A program made the position numbers and the translations under genes. A model generated the notes under the pieces. It saw nothing but the letters and a program-made list of their open reading frames with translations, searched no databases and was not told the DNA's origin. A stretch of DNA of 64,000 nucleotides. Origin: Mytilinidion resinicola. Lineage: Eukaryota > Ascomycota > Dothideomycetes > Mytilinidiales > Mytilinidiaceae. The stretch is taken from NCBI RefSeq assembly GCF_010093595.1, contig NW_022985438.1:2345150-2409149 (forward strand), given 5' to 3'. Position 1 is the stretch's first letter; every line of letters begins with the position of its first letter. Positions 25,187 to 35,170 of the stretch are shown here, piece after piece.

Positions 25187-26221
25187 CTAACCGATGACAA
25201 CCTTTCCTTCTTCGGGGAAATCGTACGCAGGAATCTCGAGGTTTAGTGGCGCGGGGCCCTTCCTTATACGGCCGGAGATATCGTAGTGAGAACCGTGGCA
25301 AGGACAGAACCAGCCGCCAAAGTCGCCGGCTTCGCCGATGGGGACACATCCAAGATGTGTGCAAACGCCTATTTCAAACAGAATCAGTAATGAACTTGGT
25401 ATATCTCGGCGTGCACAAGCGTGATAGAGCTTGTAGAGCGTTCTATGGAGAAACCCATAACATACCAAGCATGATCAACCAATCCGGCTTCTGGACACGA
25501 TCTGAGTCGGGCTGCGGGTCTCGTAGAGCTTCCCACTTGGTGTCCTCAGCTTCTTGGATCTCGGATTCGGTACGGTGGCGGATGAAGACGGGCTTGCCTC
25601 GCCACTTGATGATGACCTGAACAATGTGTGAGCTTCCTGAAAGACGAATGGCGATGTATAGGGTGTGTGGCTTACGTTCTTGCCCTCTGGAATGGCAGAG
25701 AGATCGACTTCGACCTTGGCTTGAGCAAGCACGTCGGCGGAGGCGGACATGTTGACGAGGAAGTCTGCGAGTGATGTCTTATTAGCCCTCCTCTCCCATG
25801 TATATCATAAACCCGTCCAGTCCATCAATTGTGCGCCCCCATTGTCCCCAGTCCCGTCCACACAGCCAATTCCAAGCCAATTGACTCCGTTTTTCCATCG
25901 ATAAAAGCTCCACGAACCTTGCACGGTCGCCTTTGCTCCCATAGCCGTGATGGCGCCCATCGTGCCGACCATGAAGTATTGGAAGACCTTCGTCGAACTC
26001 TCGCCGCTCTTGTTCCTGTACTTTGCGAAGCTGGGGATCTTGGTCGTGCCTTGGGAGCTGCCCAGGCCCTTGAAGGGTGAGTCGAAGGACGATGTAGTCG
26101 AGACCTCGGACACAGAACGGGTCTGTGTCTGGATGGCCGAGCAGGAGGCGCGCACGGCGGGCAATTGGTGGGCGGTCCACGAACGCGCGAGCGTACGGGA
26201 TGCGGTAGTGAGGGCGGGCAT
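25187..26221 (-). CDS. RIP1: Rieske iron-sulfur subunit of cytochrome bc1 complex (complex III), mitochondrial
   Basis: Carries the 2Fe-2S cluster that takes electrons from ubiquinol and passes them to cytochrome c1 in the inner mitochondrial membrane. 241 aa, four exons: 26221..25918, 25764..25676, 25616..25466, 25368..25187; introns 153, 59 and 97 nt. An Arg/Ser/Thr-rich presequence is followed by one TM segment ([23 protein letters not shown]), the hinge [14 protein letters not shown], and the soluble domain with both cluster boxes: CTHLGC (Cys and His ligands plus disulfide Cys) and CPCHGSHYD. Splicing at 25466/25368 builds [13 protein letters not shown]. Length and C-terminus ([12 protein letters not shown]) fit fungal orthologues. 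All cluster ligands are present, so the product should be functional. Confidence 0.97.
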
Positions 26222-26656
26222 GGCGAGGGTCCGGAGAGGAGAGTGCGAGGGCGGTGGCGGCGATGGGAGGAGGTTGAAAGTCGGAGGTCGTCAATGCGAG
26301 GGAAAAGCCGGCTGCGCGGAGCTGGAGTGATGATTCCTTAACCTGCCCTGTGATTGGCCGGTGCGCCCTTACTGTCTCTCACCACCTCTAGACTTCCTTC
26401 CCTCCACCATCATCTAGGACGAGACCGCAGACAGTAAACTGACGTTCAGTGACTTCCATTACGATTTTACTAGGACTATCTGATTCTGGACATCTATGAT
26501 CCTACTCACATCCTCACCCAACACTAACCGGCCAGTCACAGTAGCTGTCCAAGGCGTCTGCCTAATCTGTTCAGCTTTAATATCTTGAAGCACACCCAAC
26601 AGCCGCGAGACGGTATACAAAAACTCTACCAGGCCTGGATCAGCACATCACTCAAC
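26222..26656. promoter_or_regulatory. Divergent promoter region, RIP1 (-) / Poa1-like (+)
   Basis: 435 bases between start codons. An in-frame non-ATG extension of the Poa1-like frame back to 26585 exists but starts with TTG, so I place it in the leader. No clear TATA element. Confidence 0.45.
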
Positions 26657-27280
26657 ATGTCTACTGATACGCAGGAGCCAACCTCAACCCCACCTGCATC
26701 AGAGATGAAGGAAGCCACAACCAACGCAGCGCCAGCCGAGCAGGCCTCGAATCCAGAAACGCCTGCAAAGCCGAAGAACCTCACCCTAACCGCACACATC
26801 GGCGACATCTTTGCAGCGCCTCCAAATGCTCTCCTCATACACGCCTGCAACACTCAAGGCAGCTGGGGCGCTGGCATTGCCGCCGCGTTCAAGGAGCGGT
26901 ACCCCGAGGCCTACAAAGCCTATCGCGCCCACTGCCTCTCCAGAAACGTTCGTACTGGCACAGCGCTCCTTATACCACCCTGTGAAACAAACCCCAAGGC
27001 GCCCCAACACTGGATTGGCTGCCTGTTCACCAGTGCCCGGTTTGGACGCGCGAAAGATAGCCCGGCACAGATCCTTGCGAACACAGGCCCGGCGTTACGA
27101 GCACTACTTGACGAGGTCAAAGGCGAGGAAAAGGATGGGAATCAGGTTGCGGAGGTGCGCATGTGCAAAATAAACTCGGCGCGGTTTGGGGTGCCGTGGC
27201 CAAGGACGGTGAGCGTGTTGGAGGGCATTGGGATTCAAGACGGGTGGAAGGGCGATGTGGAGATTTGGTCCATCGACTGA
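26657..27280 (+). CDS. POA1: ADP-ribose 1''-phosphate phosphatase, Poa1-like macro-domain protein
   Basis: Predicted to hydrolyse ADP-ribose 1''-phosphate, a by-product of tRNA splicing; macro-domain fold. 207 aa, single exon from ATG 26657. A disordered Pro/Thr/Glu/Ala-rich start of about 40 residues precedes the domain: LTLTAHIGDIFAAPPNALLIHACN, the binding-loop region TQGSWGAGIAAAFKERYPEAY, then GTALLIPP, HWIGCLFTSARFGR (second loop) and a C-terminal part CKINSARFGVPW. The Poa1 type is recognised by NTQGSWGAGIA and the CLFTS..FG motif. The gene ends 168 bases from the stop of the convergent Bcp1 gene. Confidence 0.9.
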   Translation: MSTDTQEPTSTPPASEMKEATTNAAPAEQASNPETPAKPKNLTLTAHIGDIFAAPPNALLIHACNTQGSWGAGIAAAFKERYPEAYKAYRAHCLSRNVRTGTALLIPPCETNPKAPQHWIGCLFTSARFGRAKDSPAQILANTGPALRALLDEVKGEEKDGNQVAEVRMCKINSARFGVPWPRTVSVLEGIGIQDGWKGDVEIWSID

Positions 27281-27448
27281 AGGGCTTCGGGAAAAGTCAC
27301 ATGGTGATGCAGCTATTAAACCCTACTGGATATCATGATCTTGCTGCATACTTCAGTGCGACCATTTTTCAATAATGGAGCCTTAATTGGAGCAAAGCAT
27401 AATGCACCTTCTAGACTTGATCGGAATATTCGTGACAACGCTTTGAAT

Positions 27449-28430
27449 TTATGTCTGAGGAGCCAAGTACTCGCTGATTGCCTTAACGGCGGCCCCAAAC
27501 TTCCCACCTTCTAGCAAGATCATGTGGCCTTGAGGCCTCACCCCCAGCTCCTGGAATGCGCGCTTTGCGTCCGCTGCCCCTTCGTCACCTTGCTTCGTGT
27601 AGTCAAAGTTCGCTTTGCCCATTGCATGCTTGTGTAAGACTTCGTCTTCGGGGTGGAAGTAGAACGTCTCAAGCTGAGGGTCCTTCTTCTTTTTCTTCTG
27701 AGGCCGGCTATGCTCCTGGTCCAGCTTAGACTCCACCTCCGTGTACGTTTTCGAGAGGACAAGATAGTGTGAGAATTCGTAAGGCTCCTTCTCTTCAAGA
27801 GCCCAGGATATCTCTTCTAGCAACATATTGTACATTGGCGGGACGATCTCGGCTGGCATGTTTATGAACCGCTCCGTGAGGATCAACCCCACTTGCGCAC
27901 TAGACGTTGGTGCGAGGAGCTCCGGCAGTTGCGGGATAGAGGCGCATTTAGTGAGAAGGTATTCTGTGAGATCCTTGATGACTTGCTTGTCCTGTAGCAC
28001 CTGTTAGATCATGCCCAACCCGCTATATCCTATGCGCCTCACCCGATGTGTATGCAGGTTCAGAACGGTCAAAAAGGCGTATGGGTCCGATTCGTTTCCA
28101 TCTGTTTTCACGGTCGATCCAAGCAGTGGTTGTGATAGTATGAGGTCCGCAAGCGCGGAAAGGTCAAACAATTGCGCGTCGACATCGAATAGCTGTCGAA
28201 GGAGGGTCTTGAGGCCGTGGAAGTCAACGTCTGGTTGCGGGTCGAACCACTCGAAGTCTACATCGAGCATGTCCATATCCTAGATTTGACGTCAATCACC
28301 AGAATAAGGTCGCACTGAGATAAATGTACTGTACATCGTCGCTCTCGTCCTCCACGTCCTTGCCCCGGCCGTTTCCAGCTGGAGCATCCTCGAGTATCTC
28401 GTGATCTTTCGGCTGCTTTCGTTTCGCCAT
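27449..28430 (-). CDS. BCP1: Bcp1/BCCIP family protein
   Basis: Nuclear acidic protein; the yeast orthologue is a chaperone for ribosomal protein Rpl23 and aids nuclear export, and the mammalian orthologue binds BRCA2 and p21. 294 aa in three exons: 28430..28335, 28279..28043, 28000..27449; introns 55 and 42 nt. Features: basic start [12 protein letters not shown], acidic stretch EDESDD joined by splicing to [14 protein letters not shown] (family hallmark), the [10 protein letters not shown] region, [23 protein letters not shown], a KKKKKK cluster that may act as nuclear signal, and a C-terminal [14 protein letters not shown]. The length compares well with yeast (283 aa). The first intron donor (GTACAG) is less typical, but frame and similarity support it. 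Confidence 0.92.
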
Positions 28431-28891
28431 TGTGTAGTGCGGTGTTGATCTGTTTAAGCCTCCGCGACAGAATCGAGATCTATATCAAAAATATATCGAG
28501 CCACGCTAGGCGGGAAGAAAGTGGCACACTCAAAAAGTCATCTTATGTCCACACCTGTCTTGCCACTGCTTGGAGTGCTTCAACGACTTTTAAAATCGCC
28601 CAAGGTGAAGACCTTCCGTCCCGCCCAGGTTTTTGAGAAAGGATTGAAGCAACACCAGCAGTAGTATACAGGTGTACGCACTCACCGCGTGGTTTATTTA
28701 AACTAAGAGTGCCACTTTTTCTATGCCCCGCGTGCGCGCATCGACCCCTGTCTCAGCCCTATCAGATGCCCCACCTTGCGATTTCGCTCCACGAGAAAAA
28801 AAGATTCGCGGAGTCACTATACATCCTCGCGAGCACCACTCCTTTTAACTCGTCACTTTCCTCTCTTCTTCCGTTCCCAGCATTCGTCGCC
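28431..28891. promoter_or_regulatory. Divergent promoter region, BCP1 (-) / GMP synthase (+)
   Basis: 461 bases. GAGTCA at 28811-28816 (TGACTC on the - strand), 76 bases before the GMP synthase ATG, resembles a Gcn4/CpcA core site, which would suit a nucleotide-synthesis gene; a single six-base match is weak evidence. The last 40 bases before the ATG are pyrimidine-rich. Confidence 0.4.
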
Positions 28892-30570
28892 ATGGCCGCC
28901 TCTGAAGAACTACCCATTGAGCCTCACAAGACCTTCGACACCATCTTGGTGCTCGACTTCGGCTCTCAATATTCCCATCTCATCACGCGCCGACTTCGCG
29001 AGCTCAATGTCTACTCTGAGATGCTCCCGTGCACTCAGAAGCTCTCCGAACTCTCCTGGAAGCCAAAGGGAATAATCTTGTCTGGAGGACCTTACTCGGT
29101 CTACTGGGATGATGCCCCGCATGTCGATCCAGAGGCCTTCGAACTCGGTGTGCCCATCTTAGGGATATGCTATGGATTGCAGGAGATCGCGTGGCACTTT
29201 GCGAAGAACGTGCTAGCCGGAGAGAAGAGAGAATATGGCCATGCGTATCTGAAGGTCGAGCGGCACGCGGGCAAGGCATCCCACATCGACGCGCTGTTCG
29301 CGGGGCTTGAAGACGATATGGAAGTATGGATGTCACATGGGGACAAGCTGTCGAACCTCCCATCCGATTTCACCACGATCGCTACCACTACGAACGCGCC
29401 CTTCGCCGGCATGGCACACGAGACGAAGCCTCTATACGGCATCCAATTCCACCCCGAAGTCACCCACACCCCTAAAGGCGTGCACCTCCTCCAGAATTTC
29501 GCCGTCGACATCTGCAAGGCGCAAACAGACTGGACAATGGGCAAGTTTGTGGATCAGGAGATTGCAAGAATCCGAGCTTTGGTGGGGGAGAAGGGTCAGG
29601 TCATTGGAGCGGTCAGTGGAGGTGTCGACTCTACCGTAGCTGCCGCGTTGATGAAGCAGGCTATTGGCGACCGCTTCCATGCCGTCCTGGTGGATAACGG
29701 GGTCCTGCGTATGAACGAGGCCGAACAAGTCGAGGAGACCTTGACAAAGCATCTGGGAATCAAACTTACCGTCGTAGACGCAAGCGAGCGATTCCTAGGT
29801 CTATTGAAAGGAGTCAAGGATGACCCGGAGAAGAAGCGCAAGATCATCGGCAACACTTTTATCCATGTATTCCAAGAGGAAGCGAAGAAGATTCAAGCTG
29901 CAGCGGCCGGATCACCACAAGCAGGCGAGATCGAATGGCTTCTGCAAGGCACTCTATACCCGGATGTGATCGAGAGCATTTCGTTCAAGGGACCCAGCGC
30001 TACTATCAAAACGCATCATAATGTGGGCGGTCTTCTTGAAGGCATGCACCTCAAGGTCATCGAGCCTCTCCGTGAGCTGTTTAAGGATGAAGTCCGAGAA
30101 CTAGGAACAAAACTAGGCCTCGCAGAGGAGCTAGTCTGGCGTCATCCATTCCCTGGCCCTGGCATCGCCATTCGCATTCTAGGCGAAGTCACTGCTGAAC
30201 AGGTTCGCATTGCCCGACATGCGGATTATATATTCATCGAGGAGATTAGGGCTGCTGGGCTGTACCGAAAGATCAGTCAGGCCTTCGCCGCTCTACTCCC
30301 AGTCAAAGCTGTGGGTGTTATGGGCGACAAGAGAGTGCACAGTCAAGTCATTGCGCTCAGAGCAGTGGAGACAAGCGACTTCATGACGGCAGACTGGTAC
30401 CCGTTCGATGGAGCATTCCTCAAGAAGGTGAGCAGGAGGATCGTAAACGAGGTCGACGGAGTCTGTCGTGTGGTCTACGACAGTAAGTTCATCCTCCACT
30501 TGGTGCTGGTTCTCATTCTAATAATCATTTAGTTACGAGTAAGCCTCCTGGTACCATTGAGATGGAATAG
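28892..30570 (+). CDS. GUA1: GMP synthase (glutamine-hydrolysing)
   Basis: Converts XMP to GMP using glutamine and ATP in de novo purine synthesis, in the cytosol. 542 aa, two exons 28892..30482 and 30533..30570; the 50-nt intron sits just before the end, and splicing replaces a run-on hydrophobic tail by the family C-terminus [17 protein letters not shown]-terminal class I glutamine amidotransferase: [11 protein letters not shown], catalytic Cys93 in GICYGLQE, His187 and Glu189 in FHPEVTHT. Then the ATP-pyrophosphatase domain with P-loop SGGVDST (about residue 242), and the GMPS dimerisation domain with [16 protein letters not shown]. All catalytic residues are present. An upstream in-frame stretch from a CTG/TTG start is leader; ATG 28892 fits the family start. 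Confidence 0.98.
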
Positions 30571-31080
30571 AAGGGCAGCTTGTGGACTGGCGGAATTTTG
30601 GATGAATGGACCTCCTTTTCAGGCGTTTAGTGGAAATAGAGAGGATAGACTCGTGCTGCTACATACCGATACCCTTGAACATGTTCGTAATTGTAAAATA
30701 CTTGCCGTAACTAAATGCTGCTGGACGACATGATGTGCACGGTGGTAGCGTCAAAAACTATACAATCTAAGGCCTCGAAACCTTTGCAATCGTGCGTACT
30801 GACCCTGTTGAATGTGATGCAGTTTGGCAGTATATGAAGACGCTTTTAACCAAATATTTCATATCATTGTTTCAATGGGGGTGGTGCTTGGGCCTGAGGC
30901 AAACATATGCATCCCTAGGTCATCACGACGTCATCATACCAATAATGCCCGACGTACTCAGTTTTCCACATCGAAAGGTACAAGACTCTTAACAAGATCA
31001 ATCTCCGTGGCAAGCTACCTCTACCTCAAAGATCCATTCAAACCTTAAGTTCCGAAATCCACCCCACATATCAATTCATT
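30571..31080. other. Intergenic between GUA1 and the five-exon small gene (both +)
   Basis: 510 bases with the GUA1 3' region and the promoter of the next gene. Short frames at 30792-31048 start with non-ATG codons and show no domain. No repeat or RNA seen. Confidence 0.45.
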
Positions 31081-31656
31081 ATGAGCGGAAACTCCAGTGT
31101 CGGCACCTCAGGTGTCTACGAGGCAGGCGATCAAGTAGGAATCCTCGAAATAGCTCAATTCAGCCAGGATCTGACGACGTTCTACTATAGCGCAACTACA
31201 AAGATGAGGAACTGAACGAGGCCGAGAGGTTCAAGGAGGGCAAGGAGAACAGCCATCTTGCCAACGACTCCAGTGCGTCAGACTTCATATTCAGATACAG
31301 CCCTCGCTCATAGCTGATCAACCATCCCAGAGGACGAGCGTTCAATTGCAAACAAGCTAGCACGTGAAGAGAAGGTACTCAATCAAACACATACCCGAAT
31401 CAGTTGCCAAAAATCTGACCTCCTCTCCAGCGCCAGGGCGAAGATGATCCTCCAAAGAGCCTTCAGGCGGAGCAAATCGAGCAAGATGCAACACTACCGG
31501 TACGTAGTCATGTAAACATGCCTTCATGTACTATTCCAAAGACTAATCCGACTTTAGGCCCGATCACACGGCAACGAGCCAAGCAAAGGGGCAAAGATCG
31601 ACCAACAGATACGAGAAGAAGAAGAGGGGGAGCTCCGGAAGAAGGGCATCAAATAG
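31081..31656 (+). CDS. Small hydrophilic conserved-looking protein, five exons
   Basis: Found by tracing splice sites, not by an open frame. Exons 31081..31134, 31191..31272, 31331..31374, 31431..31499, 31558..31656 (54, 82, 44, 69, 99 nt); introns 56, 58, 56 and 58 nt, each GT...AG, with a TAAT/TGAC-like branch element near most acceptors. The joined frame is 348 nt, 115 aa, ending ELRKKGIK before TAG. It starts MSGNSSVGTSGVYEAGDQ, continues with Lys/Glu-rich segments (NEAERFKEGKENSHLANDS, DERSIANKLAREEKRQGE) and ends ARSHGNEPSKGAKIDQQIR. No TM, signal peptide or Cys; probably soluble and largely disordered. I recall similar small Pezizomycotina proteins with this start but no named function. 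Frame is kept through all five exons, which is strong internal evidence. Confidence 0.85.
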
Positions 31657-31954
31657 ATGATGACACTTAGCGAAAGCTTTCGCAGTCTGATAGGTAGATT
31701 TTCGTTGCCTCAGTGGCTCCGAATCAAAATAGTACGGAAATTCAAGATTCATTTCTGACTGAATACAAAATCGTTTCTTACAGAATGAACACTTTCTGCT
31801 TACGAAGACCTACCGTTGGATCTGACATGTCAAAGTACTATTACAGATCCTCCTTTCTATTCGTATTACTTACTTTTCATCCTCGTTATTCTCGATATTC
31901 TCCTCGACATCGACCTCGATATCAACTTCGTTGATGAACTCGTTAATGGCCTCG

Positions 31955-32872
31955 TTAACGACCTCGATCTCGACCACTTCCGGGGGGCGGTGGTGGATTC
32001 TGATAGAAAGGATCAAGCTCACCATCAATCGCAATATCTCCGTCTAGTAGGCGAAAACGGTCTTCATCTGACTCAGGTCGGAGGACGCGTTCACCCCGTT
32101 CATCGACGACTTCACGATACCACCCACGCTGCGCAGGGACCCAAAAGTACGGCTCCCCAGGCGCATGAAGATGCTCAACATTGTCAATGAGATCAGACAT
32201 CGGTGACCTGTCGTAGTACGCCTGGCCAAATCCATCTATAACGATCTGACGGAACTGCTGCATATCAGCAAACGTAGCCATCGCTGCTTCCTCGACCACA
32301 GCGGGGTCTGGATGGCGTCGCATGCGGGCAATGGGGAAGAGCTCGATTCTGCAAAAGGGACACCTCCTGGCGATGAATCCAAAGTCATTAAACACCGTGC
32401 TCAAGCATGGTCCACAGGCGATGTGGCCGCACCTTCTGAGCTGCATGCCAGGGTCGTCCGCGGTGTAATCGTCAAAGCAGATATTACACCGTCTGGTCTG
32501 GTCCATCTCATCTGGGTCTGGGGTGCCTGTGAAAGGATCTGCGATCCTCTCAAGCCTGATTAGTGGGCCTACATTTGCCATGCAGCGACGTTCGAAGTTA
32601 GAGTATCTCGGGACCCCTAAGATCCTGCTGCGCCCAATTCCCTCTCCAATAATGTATCGATGGTCGAAGTCTCTCAGAGCTTCACCGATAGCTCGCTCAA
32701 AGCTCAGGACATTGAGGTTGGCGCGCAAGTCTTGTTGGCGACGCGCGCGGTTCTCAGGAGTATCGAAGCGGACGGAGGTGCGCGCGAGGTTATACAAGTT
32801 GTCGAGGTACCACACTCGTCTCCGTATTTCCTCCACACCGTCAGCCGCCGCCGCCTCGACATAATCGTCCAT
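31955..32872 (-). CDS. RING-finger (C3HC4) protein, left copy of a tandem pair
   Basis: Probable E3 ubiquitin ligase-type RING protein of unknown target. The open frame from ATG 32872 gives 305 aa: a helical, Arg-rich N-terminal part (VEEIRRRVWYLDNLYNLARTS), a RING finger CNICFDDY...LRRCGHIACGPCL...RRCPFCRIEL with all eight ligands, a C-terminal region FYWVP-like (GEPYFWVPAQRGWYREVV), and an end NPPPPPGSGRDRGR. The in-frame codon just upstream is a stop (TGA 32881..32879), and coding-like sequence continues beyond it up to ATG 33177 (see the next entry), so the original gene was probably longer. Orientation, N-terminal MPPRR motif upstream, RING and a proline-rich end are shared with the gene at 33779-35170. 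Confidence 0.75.
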   Translation of the reverse strand: MDDYVEAAAADGVEEIRRRVWYLDNLYNLARTSVRFDTPENRARRQQDLRANLNVLSFERAIGEALRDFDHRYIIGEGIGRSRILGVPRYSNFERRCMANVGPLIRLERIADPFTGTPDPDEMDQTRRCNICFDDYTADDPGMQLRRCGHIACGPCLSTVFNDFGFIARRCPFCRIELFPIARMRRHPDPAVVEEAAMATFADMQQFRQIVIDGFGQAYYDRSPMSDLIDNVEHLHAPGEPYFWVPAQRGWYREVVDERGERVLRPESDEDRFRLLDGDIAIDGELDPFYQNPPPPPGSGRDRGR

Positions 32873-33177
32873 TTCGGTTCAGACCCTGTTGGGGGCGGCT
32901 TGGTAAGTGCGGAGATCAGCGCTCCACCTGTTGCGAGTAGTCCTCCTCATCATGGCGTGGAGATCAGCGATGGTAAAGTCCTGGGTGTTGACCACCGAAT
33001 CTGGGCGAAGAGGTGTCTGAACAATGCTGGGAAATTCGTTCCTGAAGGTGGTCCCGTGTTCTGACCACGTGCACGCTGTGCCCGCCTCGCAGTGCTGTAT
33101 GGGTTATTAGTATGCCGTGTGCTGTGCCGTGAAGGAGGGGTGTCGGCGCCGCCATTCCTATTTCGTCGAGGTGGCAT
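32873..33177 (-). pseudogene. Disrupted 5' part of the left RING gene
   Basis: ATG 33177 opens a frame beginning MPPRRNRNGGADTPPSRHS, clearly related to the start of the right-hand copy (MPPRRRRFQNEGPPRRSARQ). About 45-60 residues in, the coding-like frame changes: a second frame reads EFPSIVQTPLRPDSVVNTQD then TIADLHAMMRRTTRNRWSAD and runs up to the TGA at 32881..32879, directly in frame with the 305-aa RING product. So one frame change and one in-frame stop separate the ancestral start from the RING part. No GT...AG pair I could find removes the stop, because no usable acceptor lies just past it. Either this copy is 5'-degenerate and now starts at 32872, or the sequence has errors here. Confidence 0.55.
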
Positions 33178-33778
33178 TTTTGCGTTTACCTAGTAGAGAG
33201 CCACGTAGATCTGGTATATCGACCTTACAAGTAGAAGGGGAATCAAAGTATATAGGCAAATACAACAAATGTGATATTCAAAGGAAGGGTTTGCCGTCAT
33301 ACATATACAAATGGAGGCAGAGCACCATCTTATATTTGCCATCTCATTCCATCTTGAAAGCGGAGGATATCACCAACAAGAGGAAGCGTACAATAAATTA
33401 ATTTTTTTGGAAAGATCAAACAAAAGATGAAAGAAACTAACAAAGGGATCGGATTACAATAGAACTAGCTCACCTCGGCCAATGCTATCGATTTTGCCAG
33501 AACAATAGATATTACACAAGGAATTGTACTTACTGTTCGTAGCGGCATTTGAGAGCAGAGGTGAGCTATTAGCAGACACTATCCATTCTATAAAGAGCAA
33601 CAATTAGAAGACGGAGAGGCTTACTAAGGGAATGGGTTTGGACAGTAATTTCGCAGATGAAACGATTATTATACTTCTAATTTTGTTTTAAGGAATTGAG
33701 ATATGTAAAAATTTAGAGCAACGCTTCGATCCTAGACTTCATTACTTACCAGAGTAGGGATTATTTTTGCCGTGTACA
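33178..33778. other. AT-richer spacer between the tandem RING genes
   Basis: About 600 bases, clearly AT-richer than the conserved-gene regions. Its left end resembles the segment upstream of the right copy: CGTAGATCTGGTATATCGAC (about 33204) against CGTAGATTTCGTATATAGCC (about 35194), at similar distances from the MPPRR start codons, and GATGAAAGAAA...ACAATAGA appears in both flanks (about 33427 and 35410). No gene recognised. Confidence 0.5.
33466..33568. repeat. Imperfect hairpin: 11-bp inverted repeat
   Basis: TAGCTCACCTC at 33466-33476 and its exact reverse complement GAGGTGAGCTA at 33558-33568, 81 bases apart, in the AT-rich spacer upstream of the left RING gene. It could be a regulatory site or a remnant of an element; chance is possible. 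Confidence 0.45.
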
Positions 33779-35170
33779 TTATGTTGCTACTGGACCTGGC
33801 GGCGGCGGCGGAGGAGGAGGTGGTGGTCCGCCTGACCTTGTGGTGGCGTCGGTCCTGTGACTACCCACCGGTGGAAGTGGACGCGGTCCTCGTAGGAACT
33901 GAACATATGCTGCGAGTTGAAATAGATCCGTGTCCCGGTAATACCGTTCCCCCGCTATGTCGATGATGAGCTGCGCGATCTCATCTAGTTGCCTCAAAGC
34001 AATTTGTGCCCGATCCCAAACTATGCTTCCATTAACAGCGAGCCTTCGCGGACTGAATATTTGAATGTTGCATAGTGGGCATCGATGGGCAGTATCTGAT
34101 CCGTTGATCCAGTCTCGGAGACAGTGTTCCCCTATTAGGTGGACGCAGGTTGCGAACTGTACACTAGGATGATCGTCAGTGAAGGGGTCTCCGCAGATAA
34201 TGCAGTCATCGCCGATACCGTCCTCTCTTACAAGCCCTGCGAGGTCTTCAAAAGCAGGAATGTTACGGGTAGTACGCTCCCACGCAGACAATTCCTCGTT
34301 CCTGCTGAGCCTACTTCCTGCAATGGTCCAGAATTCGCGGCTGAGCCCTTGGAGCACGTATCCCTCTCCCCATTCGGTCACGTCAGCGTTGTTGAAAACG
34401 TACTCGTCGTAATAAGCGTTACGATCGCCCGGGCTGAGTGGCTGGTTGATCCCGGGGTTATTGGCTATAGGCTGGTCTTCATCCTCGCTCTCCGAACTAG
34501 AACTATAAACAGTCTCTTCTCCAGAGTACTCGGACTCCGTGTCAGACCCTGGCAAGGAGGCTGGATAGTCTATATCCGTCCCAGTAGGAACGTAGCCCGC
34601 ACCTGGAGAGCCGGGCAGGGAGTATTGATAATCCACATCGGCATCATTATCAATGAGTCCAACGAATTCTGTGAATAGAAGTCTGAAAGGCGACAGTTGT
34701 TGTCGTGCATGATTAGGCGGAATTAGCATAAGCCGAACTCGCAATGCATCAGGACGGGGATCGTGGGCAATCTCAACACGCGCAATACGAGCGTATATGC
34801 CAAGCATGTAGGTAATCGTCTCGAGGTGCAGCTGCTCGTCACCAGACGCTAGACTCTCGTCGTAAAGCCTGTGAAGTGCTGTGAATAGATTATCGTGGAC
34901 CACGCTAAGGCGGACGAGGTCTTGAGGCCAACTATTGCGATCAGTGTTGTTGAGCATATGTTCGATTTGAGCAATGTTGTAGCCATGAGCCATCATCACG
35001 TAAAGGGGGGTCTGATACGCATCGATGAGGGCTTGGAAGAACTCTTCCCGCGTGGGGGGAACCTGGGCCTGGTTAGGATTCATGATTGCAGAGCTGTACC
35101 TATTGCTAGTTTGGCGGGCGGACCTACGTGGCGGGCCCTCATTCTGGAATCGTCGCCGGCGGGGAGGCAT
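33779..35170 (-). CDS. RING-like finger protein, right copy of a tandem pair
   Basis: 463 aa from ATG 35170 (the upstream in-frame run to 35269 lacks an ATG and is leader). Order: basic disordered start MPPRRRRFQNEGPPRRSARQ; an alpha-helical domain of about 150 residues (REEFFQALIDAYQTPLYVMM, LARIARVEIAH-like); an acidic Ser/Glu/Asp stretch (SSSSESEDEDQ); the finger CIICGDPF...QFATCVHLIGEHCLRDW...HRCPLCNIQI; a helical segment; and a tail with ten consecutive prolines. In the finger the position that normally carries the fifth metal ligand (Cys or His after CxHxx) is Gly; a His two residues later might substitute. Likely an E3-like protein or a derived protein-binding finger. No introns. It shares architecture with the left copy, though identity is modest. 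Confidence 0.8.
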   Translation of the reverse strand: MPPRRRRFQNEGPPRRSARQTSNRYSSAIMNPNQAQVPPTREEFFQALIDAYQTPLYVMMAHGYNIAQIEHMLNNTDRNSWPQDLVRLSVVHDNLFTALHRLYDESLASGDEQLHLETITYMLGIYARIARVEIAHDPRPDALRVRLMLIPPNHARQQLSPFRLLFTEFVGLIDNDADVDYQYSLPGSPGAGYVPTGTDIDYPASLPGSDTESEYSGEETVYSSSSESEDEDQPIANNPGINQPLSPGDRNAYYDEYVFNNADVTEWGEGYVLQGLSREFWTIAGSRLSRNEELSAWERTTRNIPAFEDLAGLVREDGIGDDCIICGDPFTDDHPSVQFATCVHLIGEHCLRDWINGSDTAHRCPLCNIQIFSPRRLAVNGSIVWDRAQIALRQLDEIAQLIIDIAGERYYRDTDLFQLAAYVQFLRGPRPLPPVGSHRTDATTRSGGPPPPPPPPPPGPVAT

